A stretch of DNA of 64,000 nt from Clostridium cavendishii DSM 21758. GTDB lineage: Bacteria; Bacillota; Clostridia; Clostridiales; Clostridiaceae. The stretch spans positions 4,513 through 68,512 of the forward strand of contig NZ_FQZB01000023.1 in assembly GCF_900141845.1 (NCBI RefSeq). Reading direction: 5' to 3'. Within the stretch, counting starts at the first letter, position 1; each line of letters opens with the position of its first letter. Under the pieces are notes generated by a model. The model was given only the letters and a program-made list of their open reading frames with translations, did no database searches and was not told the origin of the DNA. Shown in pieces: positions 42,420 through 51,796 of this stretch. The position numbers and the translations under genes were made by a program.

Positions 42420-44318
42420 CTATTTATTAATTCCTAGACCTTCTCTTCTTGCTATTATTAAGTCTTCAAGAGTCTTAGCTGTTGACTGTACATCATTATC
42501 AAGAACTAAGTGTCCACCTGTAATATCTTTAAGATCTTCAGTTAACACCTTATTTACTACATCACTTCCAGTTATAAATGGAGGAAGTGCTAAATGTAGA
42601 GGTAAGCCAAGTGCTAAACCAAAAGCACCATCCGCAAGTGCTTGTTCTTCTAACCATTGTGGAGCAGAAAGTACAAGTGGTAATTGAGGAATATCTACTC
42701 CTATAAATCTAGCAAGTTCAGTTGCTACTATTTCTAATCTTCCTATAGCTAAACATGGTCCAAAATTTAATACCGGAGGTATTCCTAAGCTCTTACATAC
42801 TTCTTTTAAATTATCTCCAGCTAATTCAGCAGCTTCTGGACTCATCAATCCTACATTTTCAAGTCCACCTGATGAACATCCAGCAGATAAAACTAAGATA
42901 TCCTTCTTAATAAGTTCTTTTGTAAGTTCTACTGTAAATACATCATGTCCCATAGCCGTTAAATTTGAACAACCTACAACCCCTGCTATACCTTTAATCT
43001 TTCCACTAACTATTAAATCAACTAGAGGCTTCCATGATCCGCCTAAGAATTTTTTTAATGAAGTTTCTGATACCCCTGTTATTGTTGTCTCATTTCCATG
43101 TTCTTTAGGTATTGATATTTCTACTTTACCTCTTCTATTTGAATAACTATCCATAGCGGCTTTTATCACTTTGTCAGTTATATTTTCTCTTTCTTCAAAT
43201 GAGTATTCAATAAAATCAGCATTTGCTTTCTTAGCTACATCATCAAGACAAATCATCTTAACTTTATACTCATCAGCAATAGGTTCTATTCCTGGTAAAG
43301 TACAATTAAATTCTGAAACAACTAAATCTATTGCTCCAGTTGCAAGTACAGCTTCACTTGTAAAGTTATTGCCAGCATGTCCTGAGAAGACTTCTTGATA
43401 GTGAACACCTCTTAGTTGAAGATCTTGTCCTACGCATGTACATCCAACTAATCTAAATCCGTTTGCACCAAGTCCTTTAGCTAAAGCTTTAGCTTCATCA
43501 GTTATAAGCTTATCTTGAAGATGAGAAATAACTGAATGTTGGTGTCCTGTTATCATAATGTTTATATAATTTTCATCTATTACATTTAGTCCTACCTTCG
43601 CAGCAGTAATTTCAGGTTCTCCTAAAATTACATCATTAACTAAGTTAGTTAATGTTAATCCGTATAAACCTGTTGATATTCCTAATTGTAATGAATGCAT
43701 TAGCATATTTACTGGATCTGAGTTTAAGTTAGTTGAAGTTTTTACAACCCCATCAAATACTTCTGATTTTGCTCCTCCAGGTAATATGTTTAATTTTTCC
43801 CATAATTCATATCTTGGCTCATATGCAAGTTTTTTAACTAATTTCATATTTTCATATTTAGGTTTATATAAATCAGATAATATAAGATCAGCAACTTTAA
43901 TTGCTTTCTTATGATTATCGCTTTCTTCAATTTCAAAAATTTCACATAAATGATTTAAAGCATTTAATCCTTTAAGTTCACCTCTTGATTCGCCTAATTT
44001 CTTTAAGTTTAATGCTGTAGTCTCAATAACATGAATATAACAACCTGACCCTGATGCTACAGCTCTTAAAAAGTTTCTAGCAACTATTGTATGTGCGTCT
44101 GCACCACAAATCCCTCTTGGAGCTTTTGGAGTAATTCTACAAGGTCCGTTAGCACATAGTCTACAACACACACCTTGTAAACCAAAGCCACATTTAGTTT
44201 TTTGAGTTTCTACTCTATGATGAGAAGTTTCTACATTAAGACCTGAGATAAAATTAGTAAGTTTTTGATCTGCAGATGCACATAAAGTACAGCTTGAACA
44301 ACTTGAACAACTTGACAT
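42420..44318 (-). CDS. cooS: Anaerobic carbon-monoxide dehydrogenase catalytic subunit
   Basis: Ni-Fe enzyme of 632 residues that oxidises CO to CO2 (and the reverse). The N-terminus MSSCSSCSSCTLCA precedes the B and D cluster region, including KCGFGLQGVCCRLCANGPCRITP and GICGADAHTIVARN. C-cluster region markers include TGHQHSVISHLQD, LVGCTCVGQDLQLRG, GHAGNNFTSEAVLATGAIDL, GVVGCSNLTAMGHDVF, SAGCSSGGLENVGLM and NFGPCLAIGRL. No acetyl-CoA synthase or maturation gene (cooC) lies in the window, so the enzyme is of the monofunctional CooS type. GGAGGATTTTATTT precedes the ATG. A promoter and operator dyad lie about 80-130 bases upstream. Confidence 0.96.
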   Translation of the reverse strand: MSSCSSCSSCTLCASADQKLTNFISGLNVETSHHRVETQKTKCGFGLQGVCCRLCANGPCRITPKAPRGICGADAHTIVARNFLRAVASGSGCYIHVIETTALNLKKLGESRGELKGLNALNHLCEIFEIEESDNHKKAIKVADLILSDLYKPKYENMKLVKKLAYEPRYELWEKLNILPGGAKSEVFDGVVKTSTNLNSDPVNMLMHSLQLGISTGLYGLTLTNLVNDVILGEPEITAAKVGLNVIDENYINIMITGHQHSVISHLQDKLITDEAKALAKGLGANGFRLVGCTCVGQDLQLRGVHYQEVFSGHAGNNFTSEAVLATGAIDLVVSEFNCTLPGIEPIADEYKVKMICLDDVAKKANADFIEYSFEERENITDKVIKAAMDSYSNRRGKVEISIPKEHGNETTITGVSETSLKKFLGGSWKPLVDLIVSGKIKGIAGVVGCSNLTAMGHDVFTVELTKELIKKDILVLSAGCSSGGLENVGLMSPEAAELAGDNLKEVCKSLGIPPVLNFGPCLAIGRLEIVATELARFIGVDIPQLPLVLSAPQWLEEQALADGAFGLALGLPLHLALPPFITGSDVVNKVLTEDLKDITGGHLVLDNDVQSTAKTLEDLIIARREGLGINK

Positions 44319-44395
44319 AAATAAAATCCTCCTTAAAAGTACACAAATATAGTGTATTTTATTCTTAAAAAAAATTAATATTATTAATCACACAA

Positions 44396-44418
44396 AAGTA
44401 TACCCAATTGGTATACTT
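44396..44418 (-). promoter_or_regulatory. Perfect operator-like dyad in front of cooS
   Basis: AAGTATACC-CAATT-GGTATACTT: two perfect 9-base arms around 5 bases. It lies directly downstream of the -10 and covers the start of transcription, the position for a repressor roadblock. I do not recognise the regulator; it is neither a Rex site (TTGTTAA-type) nor an FNR/CRP site (TTGAT-type). Confidence 0.75.
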
Positions 44419-44420
44419 AT

Positions 44421-44450
44421 ACTATATAACCATATTGTAATAGTTGTCAA
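44421..44450 (-). promoter_or_regulatory. Probable sigma-A promoter of cooS
   Basis: Minus strand: -35 TTGACA at 44445-44450, 18-base spacer, -10 TATAGT at 44421-44426. The -35 is a perfect consensus match. Transcription would begin near 44414, inside the 44396-44418 dyad. Confidence 0.6.
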
Positions 44451-44487
44451 TTATTTTTAATAACTTTTAGTATAGAATAATTAATAT

Positions 44488-44528
44488 CCTATTAAAATAT
44501 TTATAATTACTACAAATATTTTAATAGG
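44488..44528 (-). terminator. Inverted repeat after the alpha/beta hydrolase gene
   Basis: CCTATTAAAATATT and AATATTTTAATAGG, perfect 14-base arms with a 13-base loop. It follows the hydrolase stop by about 60 bases and probably terminates it, although no clean T-run follows. Confidence 0.55.
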
Positions 44529-44587
44529 ATAAACATCTTTCATATTTCATAAAATATCAAAAATTAAATACTAAGCTTATACATAGA

Positions 44588-45751
44588 CTACATTTTTATT
44601 CTTTCTATCCAATTAATCATGGTATCTAAAGTAAGTTTTGTATTACCCATATTACAATGATTAGATGCGTTTTCTTTTCGTGTGAAAAGACGAAAAGTTA
44701 AAGACGCTACTTTGCTTAAACACTCTAATTCATCTTTAAATATATTATAATTAATAAAGTGGTCTTCTGTTGCACCTATAATAAGAATATCTTGATTTAT
44801 TAAATGTCCAACATCAGTTATTTTAAACTTATCAAGTTTTCTTGTATATTCATAAGGTGACTTAGCATTATATGCATACATACCATGCTTAAGCGCCCAT
44901 TCTACTGTAGAGTCTTTCTTCGCTCCTATATTGAAAATCATATTAATTATAGGTGCTGCATGCATTTTCATTAATCTTCTTAATATTTTTTGATCTACAT
45001 CTGGCATAGTACTCAATATAACCGATAAGAAATTAGGAAAAATAGACCATGCTATAACTCTTTTTATCCTTTCTTCATAAGCCGCTGCTCTAGGTGCTAA
45101 CATACCTCCTAAAGAAGCTCCTATAATAGTTACATCATAAAGATCAAAATAATTAATAATCTCTGTTACAGGCTTCTCCCACTCATGAGTAAAATGTTTC
45201 TTCTGAATTCTCATAACATTTCCTTGTCCTGGTCCTTCGAAAAGATATACATCGAACCCATTTTCCGCAAAATAAAGCATTGCAAAAAATAACTCCTCCA
45301 TATAAGAATCATTTCCTCCATGAAGTAAAATAGTATCTTTTTTATCTCCTACTGCTTTTGTATATAAAACTGGTAATTTCACTTCTTCATAAGGAACCTC
45401 ATATTTTACCACGGTTCCATCTTCAAAATATTCTTCATAATACTTGTAAAACATATCCGAGGCTAACTTATAATACTTTATTTTGTCTTTATCATCATCA
45501 TACATAAAGAATTCGCTCATTCTATAATAGGCAATAGCCTCTTTTATTCTTCCTTCATTTACAGCTTGATTTCCTATGATTATTAGTTCTTTTTTCCATG
45601 TTGCACTATCCTTAATTTTATGTGAAATTCTTTTTATATCTTCTAAATTACCTTCATTCCACATAATTATACGATTTAGCTGAAAATTAAAATTATCCTC
45701 ATCATTCAGATTATATATTCCTTTCGCAAAAGTAATTTTGTCTTTCTTCAT
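44588..45751 (-). CDS. Alpha/beta hydrolase (FrsA-like architecture)
   Basis: Serine hydrolase of 387 residues. The N-terminal 130 residues are helical and include a TPR-like stretch (EGRIKEAIAYYRMSEFFMYDD). The hydrolase core has the oxyanion region ILLHGGNDSY, nucleophile elbow IGASLGGMLAPR (Ser), an acid near LIIGATEDHF (Asp) and His in KENASNHCN. This layout recalls 2,6-dihydropseudooxynicotine hydrolase and similar C-C or ester hydrolases; the substrate is unknown. The ATG giving MKKDKITF was chosen, nine bases after AAGGGGAA. The AraC regulator gene is just upstream on the same strand. Confidence 0.8.
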   Translation of the reverse strand: MKKDKITFAKGIYNLNDEDNFNFQLNRIIMWNEGNLEDIKRISHKIKDSATWKKELIIIGNQAVNEGRIKEAIAYYRMSEFFMYDDDKDKIKYYKLASDMFYKYYEEYFEDGTVVKYEVPYEEVKLPVLYTKAVGDKKDTILLHGGNDSYMEELFFAMLYFAENGFDVYLFEGPGQGNVMRIQKKHFTHEWEKPVTEIINYFDLYDVTIIGASLGGMLAPRAAAYEERIKRVIAWSIFPNFLSVILSTMPDVDQKILRRLMKMHAAPIINMIFNIGAKKDSTVEWALKHGMYAYNAKSPYEYTRKLDKFKITDVGHLINQDILIIGATEDHFINYNIFKDELECLSKVASLTFRLFTRKENASNHCNMGNTKLTLDTMINWIERIKM

Positions 45752-45776
45752 ATTTTCCACTTCCCCTTACCATAAA

Positions 45777-45814
45777 AATTAAGACATAGTCCTCTATGAG
45801 ACTATGTCTTAATT
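45777..45814 (-). terminator. Terminator of the AraC-family gene
   Basis: AATTAAGACATAGT and ACTATGTCTTAATT, perfect 14-base arms with a 10-base loop, then T-run on the minus strand. It separates the regulator from the hydrolase gene. Confidence 0.85.
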
Positions 45815-45878
45815 ATAACTAACTAATACAAATTGAACTTCTAAATAAACGCTAACTTTGAATTTTAAATTTTCTTTA

Positions 45879-46652
45879 TTAATCTATAGGGATAACTCTT
45901 ACATCTTTTCTAATTTCATTTGCTGATATTCCAAACATATTTTTATTAGTTGTAGCAAAATGTGAAGGACTGTTAAACCCTGCCTTTATAGACGCATCTG
46001 TAATATTTTCTCCATTCAATATATACTCGTAAGCCTTTCCTATTTTCATAATTACTAAAAAACTACTTAATGATGTTTGAGTTTCTTCCTTAAACAAATG
46101 GGATAATCTACTTTGAGATAAAAATACCTTATCAGCTAATTCTCTAATAATTCCTTCTGTAATTTCTTCTTTCTCTTGAAGCAATTTAAGTACTTTTTTC
46201 ACTCTCTCATCTTTTATATGAGGTTTCTTTATATTTAAATTACATATGTTTAATATTTTTTCGTATACATCATAATATTTTTGTTTTATCTTCATAATAT
46301 CTTTTAAGGATAGAATCTCATTAATCCAAACCCTTTTTATTTCTTTTAACTTTTCTACATTCAAAGTATAATAATTATTATTTTGCAAATATTTATCCTC
46401 TATTTCCTTAGACATATCAGTAGTTTCATCAAATAAATAAACTAACATCTCATTATCATAGCTCTCTATAGTATGCATCACATTAGATCCTATAATAATT
46501 CCTCTACAAATAATTTCCTTATCTTCTATTATACATTTAAATTCTTTTCCTAGACTTATTATTAAATGTTTTGCCCAATGTTTATGTTTTTCCGGATAAT
46601 TATAATCAACAAATAAAAGTACATGATCTATGGTATAAAAAATATCTGTCAT
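45879..46652 (-). CDS. AraC-family transcriptional regulator
   Basis: DNA-binding regulator of 257 residues. The first half looks like a small cupin-type or unknown ligand domain (HKHWAKHLIISLGKEFKCIIEDKEI). The C-terminal AraC domain has both helix-turn-helix units: ELADKVFLSQSRLSHLFKEET and ITDASIKAGFNSPSHFATTNKNMFGISANEIRK. AGGTGATAAT precedes the ATG. Its target is likely the neighbouring hydrolase or the two-component system beside it. Confidence 0.86.
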   Translation of the reverse strand: MTDIFYTIDHVLLFVDYNYPEKHKHWAKHLIISLGKEFKCIIEDKEIICRGIIIGSNVMHTIESYDNEMLVYLFDETTDMSKEIEDKYLQNNNYYTLNVEKLKEIKRVWINEILSLKDIMKIKQKYYDVYEKILNICNLNIKKPHIKDERVKKVLKLLQEKEEITEGIIRELADKVFLSQSRLSHLFKEETQTSLSSFLVIMKIGKAYEYILNGENITDASIKAGFNSPSHFATTNKNMFGISANEIRKDVRVIPID

Positions 46653-46681
46653 ATTATCACCTATCTAAAATTTTAATAAAC

Positions 46682-47698
46682 TCATTCTTTAAAAAGTAGC
46701 ATATTTGTTAATGGAAATATTAATGTGACCTTAGTCCCTTTGTTTACCTTAGAATCAATAGTAATTTTCAACCCTAATTTTGAACAGAGTTTTTCGCATA
46801 GATACAACCCCATTCCCGTACTTTTACTAAACATTCTTCCATTTTCACCAGTAAAACCTTTTTCAAAAACTCTATTTATATCTTTATCTATTATACCTAT
46901 TCCATTATCCTCTATTGTCAACATTACAGAATTCTCTTTTTTTAATGAATATATTTTTATAATTGGTGATTTATTATTTGAATACTTTATAGCATTACCT
47001 ATTAGTTGATTTATAATAAAATCAATCCATTTTCCATCAGTATATACAGTTTCAGTAATATTTCCTATATCTATTTTTATTTTTTTATGAATAAAATCTC
47101 TATAGTTCCTTTTAACTACTTTTCTTACTATATCATCAAGATTAATTTGTTTTATGATATAATCTTTACTAACATTATTACTTCTAGAATAATACAATAC
47201 TTGCTCTACAAAGCCTTCAATTTTATCAACCTGGAAATCTATTTTATTAGTTATTTCATTTTGATTATTCGCAATTATTAATTTTGCAGAAGCTATTGGT
47301 GTTTTAATTTCATGTACCCAAGTTTCTATGTATTCTCTATACTCAACCTGCATATCCTTATAATATTTAACATGTTCATGCATCTCTCTACTTACTTTCT
47401 TAAGTATACCATTAAGCTTTTCTCCCTCTATAAAGTTTGGTTCCTTTATCATCTCTGGAAGTAAATACTTCTTATCCAACTTCTCTAATATACCTTCAAC
47501 TTTATCATAATATTTTTTATAGTTTATAAATTCATAAACTATATATGAACCTAAAGGTAAAAACCAAATACAAAAAACAAAAAAAATAAAAACTAATTTA
47601 ATATTAATAACAAGAAGTATAACTGCTAATATAATAAACATTAATATGTTTATTAATATTATAAATATTTTATCTTTAATAAATTCACCTATACTCAT
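46682..47698 (-). CDS. BceS-like intramembrane-sensing histidine kinase
   Basis: Sensor kinase of 338 residues. Two membrane helices in the first 60 residues with almost no extracellular loop mark the intramembrane-sensing group (FIILINILMFIILAVILLVI, LVFIFFVFCIWFLPLGSYIV). The phosphoacceptor is His129 in WVHEIKTPIASAK. ATP-binding motifs are NQLIGNAIKYS (N), IEDNGIGI (G1) and KSTGMGLYL (G2). It overlaps the response regulator gene by four bases. In known systems such kinases sense through the ABC transporter, here at 48937-51685. Confidence 0.9.
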   Translation of the reverse strand: MSIGEFIKDKIFIILINILMFIILAVILLVINIKLVFIFFVFCIWFLPLGSYIVYEFINYKKYYDKVEGILEKLDKKYLLPEMIKEPNFIEGEKLNGILKKVSREMHEHVKYYKDMQVEYREYIETWVHEIKTPIASAKLIIANNQNEITNKIDFQVDKIEGFVEQVLYYSRSNNVSKDYIIKQINLDDIVRKVVKRNYRDFIHKKIKIDIGNITETVYTDGKWIDFIINQLIGNAIKYSNNKSPIIKIYSLKKENSVMLTIEDNGIGIIDKDINRVFEKGFTGENGRMFSKSTGMGLYLCEKLCSKLGLKITIDSKVNKGTKVTLIFPLTNMLLFKE

Positions 47699-48366
47699 GG
47701 CATTATATACCCTAGTCCTCTTCTTGTTTCTATTGGATTTTCTATACCTATCTCTTCAAGCTTTTTTCTTAATCTATTTATATTAACATTTAAAGTACTA
47801 TCATCTACAAAATAGTCTGATTTCCATAAATATTCCATAAGCAAATCTCTTTTTACTATATTGCCCTTATTCTCTATCAAGTAAGAAAGAATTTTAACCT
47901 CGTTTTTAGTTAACTCTAATGACTGCTTTTTATAATTAACAGTTGCATTTGAAAGATTCAAGCTAAAATCTTTATAATTTAATACATTATTAGTTTTAAA
48001 ATTTCCATATGTTCTTTTCAATATGTTAGTTATTCTTGCTAATAATATTTCTGTATTATAAGGCTTTGTTACAAAATCATCTGCACCTAAATTCATGCTC
48101 ATTAATTCATCTACATCACTATCCCTGCTTGTAACCATTATAATAGGTATATCTGAATTCTTTCGTATCTCTCTACATATATAGTAACCATCAAATACAG
48201 GAAGATTTATATCTAGTAATATAAGACTTGCATTTTCACCTTGAACATATTCTATTATGTTATTAAACTTTATAGGAGCTTTTACTTCATAACCATATTT
48301 CTCCAGAAAATTTTGTAATTCTTCTCTAATAACTTCATCATCTTCAATAATAATAATTTTTTTCAT
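47695..48366 (-). CDS. BceR-like OmpR-family response regulator
   Basis: Two-domain regulator of 223 residues. Receiver domain with acidic pocket IIEDDE, phosphoacceptor Asp52 in LLDINLPVFDGYY, conserved TSRD and TKPY. The C-terminal winged helix ends with NVNINRLRKKLEEIG and TRRGLGYIMP. It is expected to bind the Bce-box-like site at 51797-51810 upstream of the transporter genes. GAGAGGTAAGC lies before the ATG. Confidence 0.91.
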   Translation of the reverse strand: MKKIIIIEDDEVIREELQNFLEKYGYEVKAPIKFNNIIEYVQGENASLILLDINLPVFDGYYICREIRKNSDIPIIMVTSRDSDVDELMSMNLGADDFVTKPYNTEILLARITNILKRTYGNFKTNNVLNYKDFSLNLSNATVNYKKQSLELTKNEVKILSYLIENKGNIVKRDLLMEYLWKSDYFVDDSTLNVNINRLRKKLEEIGIENPIETRRGLGYIMP

Positions 48367-48406
48367 TACTTTTGCTTACCTCTCTACATAAAATATAGGA
48401 TTATTT

Positions 48407-48436
48407 TTAAGTGAACTCCATATGAAGTTCACTTAA
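48407..48436 (-). terminator. Terminator after the carboxymuconolactone decarboxylase family gene
   Basis: TTAAGTGAACT and AGTTCACTTAA arms (11 bp) with a short loop, then T-rich. It separates the transporter/CMD unit from the two-component unit. Confidence 0.85.
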
Positions 48437-48466
48437 TTTGTTTTCTGAAAATATTGTGATTTACTA

Positions 48467-48853
48467 TCATTGATTTTTGCTAGTTAAATTCATCTCTTGT
48501 ACTCTCTTTTCTGCTGCTTTAATTGCTTCAACTCCTGTTTTACATAACACATTAATTCCTTTAACACTGGTTACAATCACAAACGCTTCTACTAATTCCT
48601 CCATAGTTAAGCCAGCTTCTACAGCGGCAACAGCGTGTGACTTTGCACCACTTAATTCATCATCCAAACTATCCAATATTGTAAAAATTAATTCTCTTGT
48701 CTTTTTAGGCAAATGTCCATTCTGAATAGATTCACGCATTGTTAAATATCCTTCTAATCCTTGTGGAGAATATTTAGAAAGTACTTCAGCAAAAGGTGGG
48801 TTCCATTTTAATTCTTCTTTATAATAGTTAAGTATATTTTCAAAATCCTTCAT
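48467..48853 (-). CDS. Carboxymuconolactone decarboxylase (CMD/AhpD-like) family protein
   Basis: A 128-residue all-helical protein with the CMD core: NGHLPKKTRELIFTILDSLDDELSGAKSHAVAAVEAGLTMEELVEAFVIVT. The AhpD CxxC redox pair is replaced (GAKSH), so a peroxidase-reductase role is unlikely; a single Cys lies further on (NVLCKTG). Family members act as decarboxylases or stress proteins; no specific function is visible. It lies between the Bce-type permease and response regulator genes. AGGAGATTATTTTTAGTT precedes the ATG. Confidence 0.83.
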   Translation of the reverse strand: MKDFENILNYYKEELKWNPPFAEVLSKYSPQGLEGYLTMRESIQNGHLPKKTRELIFTILDSLDDELSGAKSHAVAAVEAGLTMEELVEAFVIVTSVKGINVLCKTGVEAIKAAEKRVQEMNLTSKNQ

Positions 48854-48936
48854 AACTAAAAATAATCTCCTTTTTTATCTTCACTTTACATCACAAACAT
48901 TTCTTAACTATTATAACATTATTTTTAATACATCCG

Positions 48937-50928
48937 TTAGATACTATTTTTTACTATGTTTTTATACCCTGAATATGTTGTATAGAAATATACAATATAA
49001 ACTACCATAAATACTAAAGTTGTTATTAAAACCGAAAATTTAATATCTATTTCAGTAAATGCACCTACCTCTTTATCAATTATCGTAACTCCAATAACTG
49101 AATGCATTAATGCTAGAATTACTGGAAGACTAAAATATACTAAGGTCTGAATAAAAATTGTTTTATTTATCATCTTCTTATTTGCACCAATTCTCTTTAA
49201 TGCTTTATACCTTTCTATACTGTCACTAGCTTCTGATAATTGCTGAAGCGCGAGTATAGCCATACTAGTTATTAAAAATACTATACCTAAATACATTCCC
49301 ATAAATAATGCTGCAGTTGAGCTTCCCTTACTCTTATTATAAAGATCATCTTTTGAAAAAGAATTTATATTGGGAATGTTTAAATCTTTATACTCCCCTT
49401 TACGGTTATCCTCTTCAATCTTTGTATACTTTTTATTATTTTCTTCTCTATTTTTATCTGAATACATTACATTAAGTACTGATGTAAGGTTCTTATCATA
49501 ATCAGATAAAACCTCATCATTTATAACTATTGCAAAAAAATTATCCGCAAACATATAAGTATGAAGATTATCTTCTATTATCTTATCATTTTTAACTAAA
49601 TATTCTTTATCTTTAATATAAACTTTATTATTATCTTTTAACCTTTCATTAACTGGTTTAATAAGCTTATTAAAAGTTGATAAGAATAAAACCTCGTCCT
49701 TATTTAGACTTACTTCTTGCTCACCCTTAAGCTTTAACATTTTGTTATAATCAGATATTTTTATAAGTTTCCCTCCATAATCCTTATAATCTTCATCTGT
49801 AACTTTTAATAAGTTTTCTGCTGTTCCATCTAAATAATATTCATTAAGAACTTCATACTTTTCATTTCCACTTTTCTTAAAATTAATTTTTTCTAAAATA
49901 TCCTCTATGGACTCTTCTTTACTATGATTATATACTGTTATACTAGCATCAAAAGGTGTCTCTTTTTCAAGTCCTATCTCATAATCCTTTTTAAGAGATA
50001 TTCCTGTAGATAACACAATTATCGTAATAAATAACATTAAACATATTAAAGACATTGATATAAAGTTCGTATTAACTTTACTATTTATTTGTTTTACTAC
50101 GAATATATTCAAACCTTTTAAATACAAATTCTTATTTTTATTTACTATATATAGTATAACTCCAGATAAGCTAAAGAAAAATAATACTGTACCTACTATT
50201 GAAAGAACTAGTGCTGGAATAAACATGTAATTTCTTGAATCTAAACCTATCTTTAATAAAGATTTATATCCAAATGCAAGCGATGCTACACATAATACAA
50301 ATGATATTATATATATAACTGGATTTTTAAATTTTATATTTTCATTTTTTCTACCAGCTATTAATAGATCGATTATTTTATATTTAGAAATAATAAATAC
50401 ATTAAATATCATAACAAGCAAGAACATTATTCCAAAATATAATATAGTTTTTCCTATAGCACCTGTTGAAATAGCAAATTTATATTCATCCATTCCAACC
50501 TCAAATAATTTTAATGTAAAAGTAGCTAATCCTTGTGATGCTCCAATACCTATTATAAGTCCTGCAATTAGTGATATAGCTCCAACTATACATGTCTCTG
50601 TAACCAAAATCCTAGATATTTTCCTTTTTCCCATACCTAAAGTCATATATATCCCTAATTCTTTTTTACGTTTCTTTATCAGAAAATTATTTGCGTATAA
50701 TATTAGACTACCTAATATTACTGATATAAAGACTGATACATATGCCATAATATCAATTAATCTCTCCATATTCTTTGCATTTGAAGATTTAATATCTAAA
50801 AGAGCCTTTTGTGAATCTATAGAGTTAAAACTATAAAATATACAAACAGCTAATATTAGTGTTAAGAAATATATAGTATAATCTTTAAAACTCTTTTTTA
50901 TATTTTGAGTAGCTAGCTTAAAATACAT
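48937..50928 (-). CDS. BceB-like FtsX-family ABC transporter permease
   Basis: Membrane subunit of a peptide-antibiotic detoxification or sensing transporter, 663 residues. Ten hydrophobic segments are arranged as 1+3, a large extracellular loop of about 200 residues between segments seven and eight, then three more. FtsX cores include LIDIMAYVSVFISVILGSLILYAN with KKRKKELGIYMTLGMGKRK, and YKALKRIGANKKMI. The start MYFKLATQNIKK lies seven bases after GGAGGTGAT and overlaps the ATPase gene end by 11 bases; earlier in-frame starts sit on the ribosome site. Confidence 0.9.
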   Translation of the reverse strand: MYFKLATQNIKKSFKDYTIYFLTLILAVCIFYSFNSIDSQKALLDIKSSNAKNMERLIDIMAYVSVFISVILGSLILYANNFLIKKRKKELGIYMTLGMGKRKISRILVTETCIVGAISLIAGLIIGIGASQGLATFTLKLFEVGMDEYKFAISTGAIGKTILYFGIMFLLVMIFNVFIISKYKIIDLLIAGRKNENIKFKNPVIYIISFVLCVASLAFGYKSLLKIGLDSRNYMFIPALVLSIVGTVLFFFSLSGVILYIVNKNKNLYLKGLNIFVVKQINSKVNTNFISMSLICLMLFITIIVLSTGISLKKDYEIGLEKETPFDASITVYNHSKEESIEDILEKINFKKSGNEKYEVLNEYYLDGTAENLLKVTDEDYKDYGGKLIKISDYNKMLKLKGEQEVSLNKDEVLFLSTFNKLIKPVNERLKDNNKVYIKDKEYLVKNDKIIEDNLHTYMFADNFFAIVINDEVLSDYDKNLTSVLNVMYSDKNREENNKKYTKIEEDNRKGEYKDLNIPNINSFSKDDLYNKSKGSSTAALFMGMYLGIVFLITSMAILALQQLSEASDSIERYKALKRIGANKKMINKTIFIQTLVYFSLPVILALMHSVIGVTIIDKEVGAFTEIDIKFSVLITTLVFMVVYIVYFYTTYSGYKNIVKNSI

Positions 50929-51685
50929 TGTTATCATCACCTCCAAGAAGAGTGATAACTTCTATAATTTTATTAAAGAACTCTTTTCTACTATCATTTC
51001 CTCTTACTAATTCGCTAAAGATTTGTCCATCTTTAATAAACAATATTCTATGAGCATAACTTGCTGTAAAAGAATCATGAGTAACCATAAGTATTGTAGT
51101 CTTTAAGTCTCTATTTAGCATCTCAAATCTTTCAAGTAATAACCTAGCTGATTTTGAATCTAGCGCTCCAGTTGGTTCATCTGCAAGTACTAAGGATGGA
51201 TTGGTTACTATCGCTCTTGCTGAAGCAACTCTTTGCTTTTGTCCACCAGACATTTGATAAGGATACTTTTCTAATACATCAATAATATCTAAATACTTTG
51301 CTACTGATTTTATCTTTCCATCTATTTCTGAACTCTTTTCACCTTTTATTGTTAATGCTAATGCTATATTCTCATAAGCTGTAAGGGTGTCTAATAGGTT
51401 GAAGTCTTGAAATATAAACCCTAACTCATTTTGTCTAAATTTATCTAATTCTTTTGACTTTAATCTTGTAATATCCTTATTATTTATCTCTATTTTTCCT
51501 GTAGTAACATTATCTATAGTTGATATACAGTTAAGTAGTGTAGTTTTACCACTTCCCGAAGGTCCCATTATTCCAACGAACTCTCCTTCCCCTACTTTAA
51601 AACTTATATTATCTATAGCCTTTGTTACATTATCTTTACTACCATAATACTTCTCTATTTTATCTACACTTAATATATTTTTCAT
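50918..51685 (-). CDS. BceA-like ABC transporter ATP-binding protein
   Basis: ATPase of 255 residues (MacB/LolD class). Walker A GPSGSGKTT, Q-loop GFIFQDFNLLDTL, signature YQMSGGQKQRVASAR, Walker B LVLADEPTGALD and H-loop VTHDSFTA are intact. The start MKNILSVDKIEKYYG follows GGGAGAGTTAAAA; the annotated frame could extend five residues upstream but then lacks a site. The leader has a promoter at 51747-51775 and a Bce-box-like dyad upstream. Confidence 0.93.
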   Translation of the reverse strand: MKNILSVDKIEKYYGSKDNVTKAIDNISFKVGEGEFVGIMGPSGSGKTTLLNCISTIDNVTTGKIEINNKDITRLKSKELDKFRQNELGFIFQDFNLLDTLTAYENIALALTIKGEKSSEIDGKIKSVAKYLDIIDVLEKYPYQMSGGQKQRVASARAIVTNPSLVLADEPTGALDSKSARLLLERFEMLNRDLKTTILMVTHDSFTASYAHRILFIKDGQIFSELVRGNDSRKEFFNKIIEVITLLGGDDNNVF

Positions 51686-51746
51686 TTTTAACTCTCCCAT
51701 TTTTATATTTTCACTAGTGATTTTTTAACTTTATCTTATGTAATTT

Positions 51747-51775
51747 ATTTTATACAATTCCATCTATGGTATCAA
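51747..51775 (-). promoter_or_regulatory. Probable promoter of the Bce-type transporter operon
   Basis: Minus strand -35 TTGATA at 51770-51775, 17-base spacer, -10 TAAAAT at 51747-51752. It lies 60-90 bases before the ATPase gene start. Confidence 0.55.
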
Positions 51776-51796
51776 TTTAACTACATTTCATTAACA

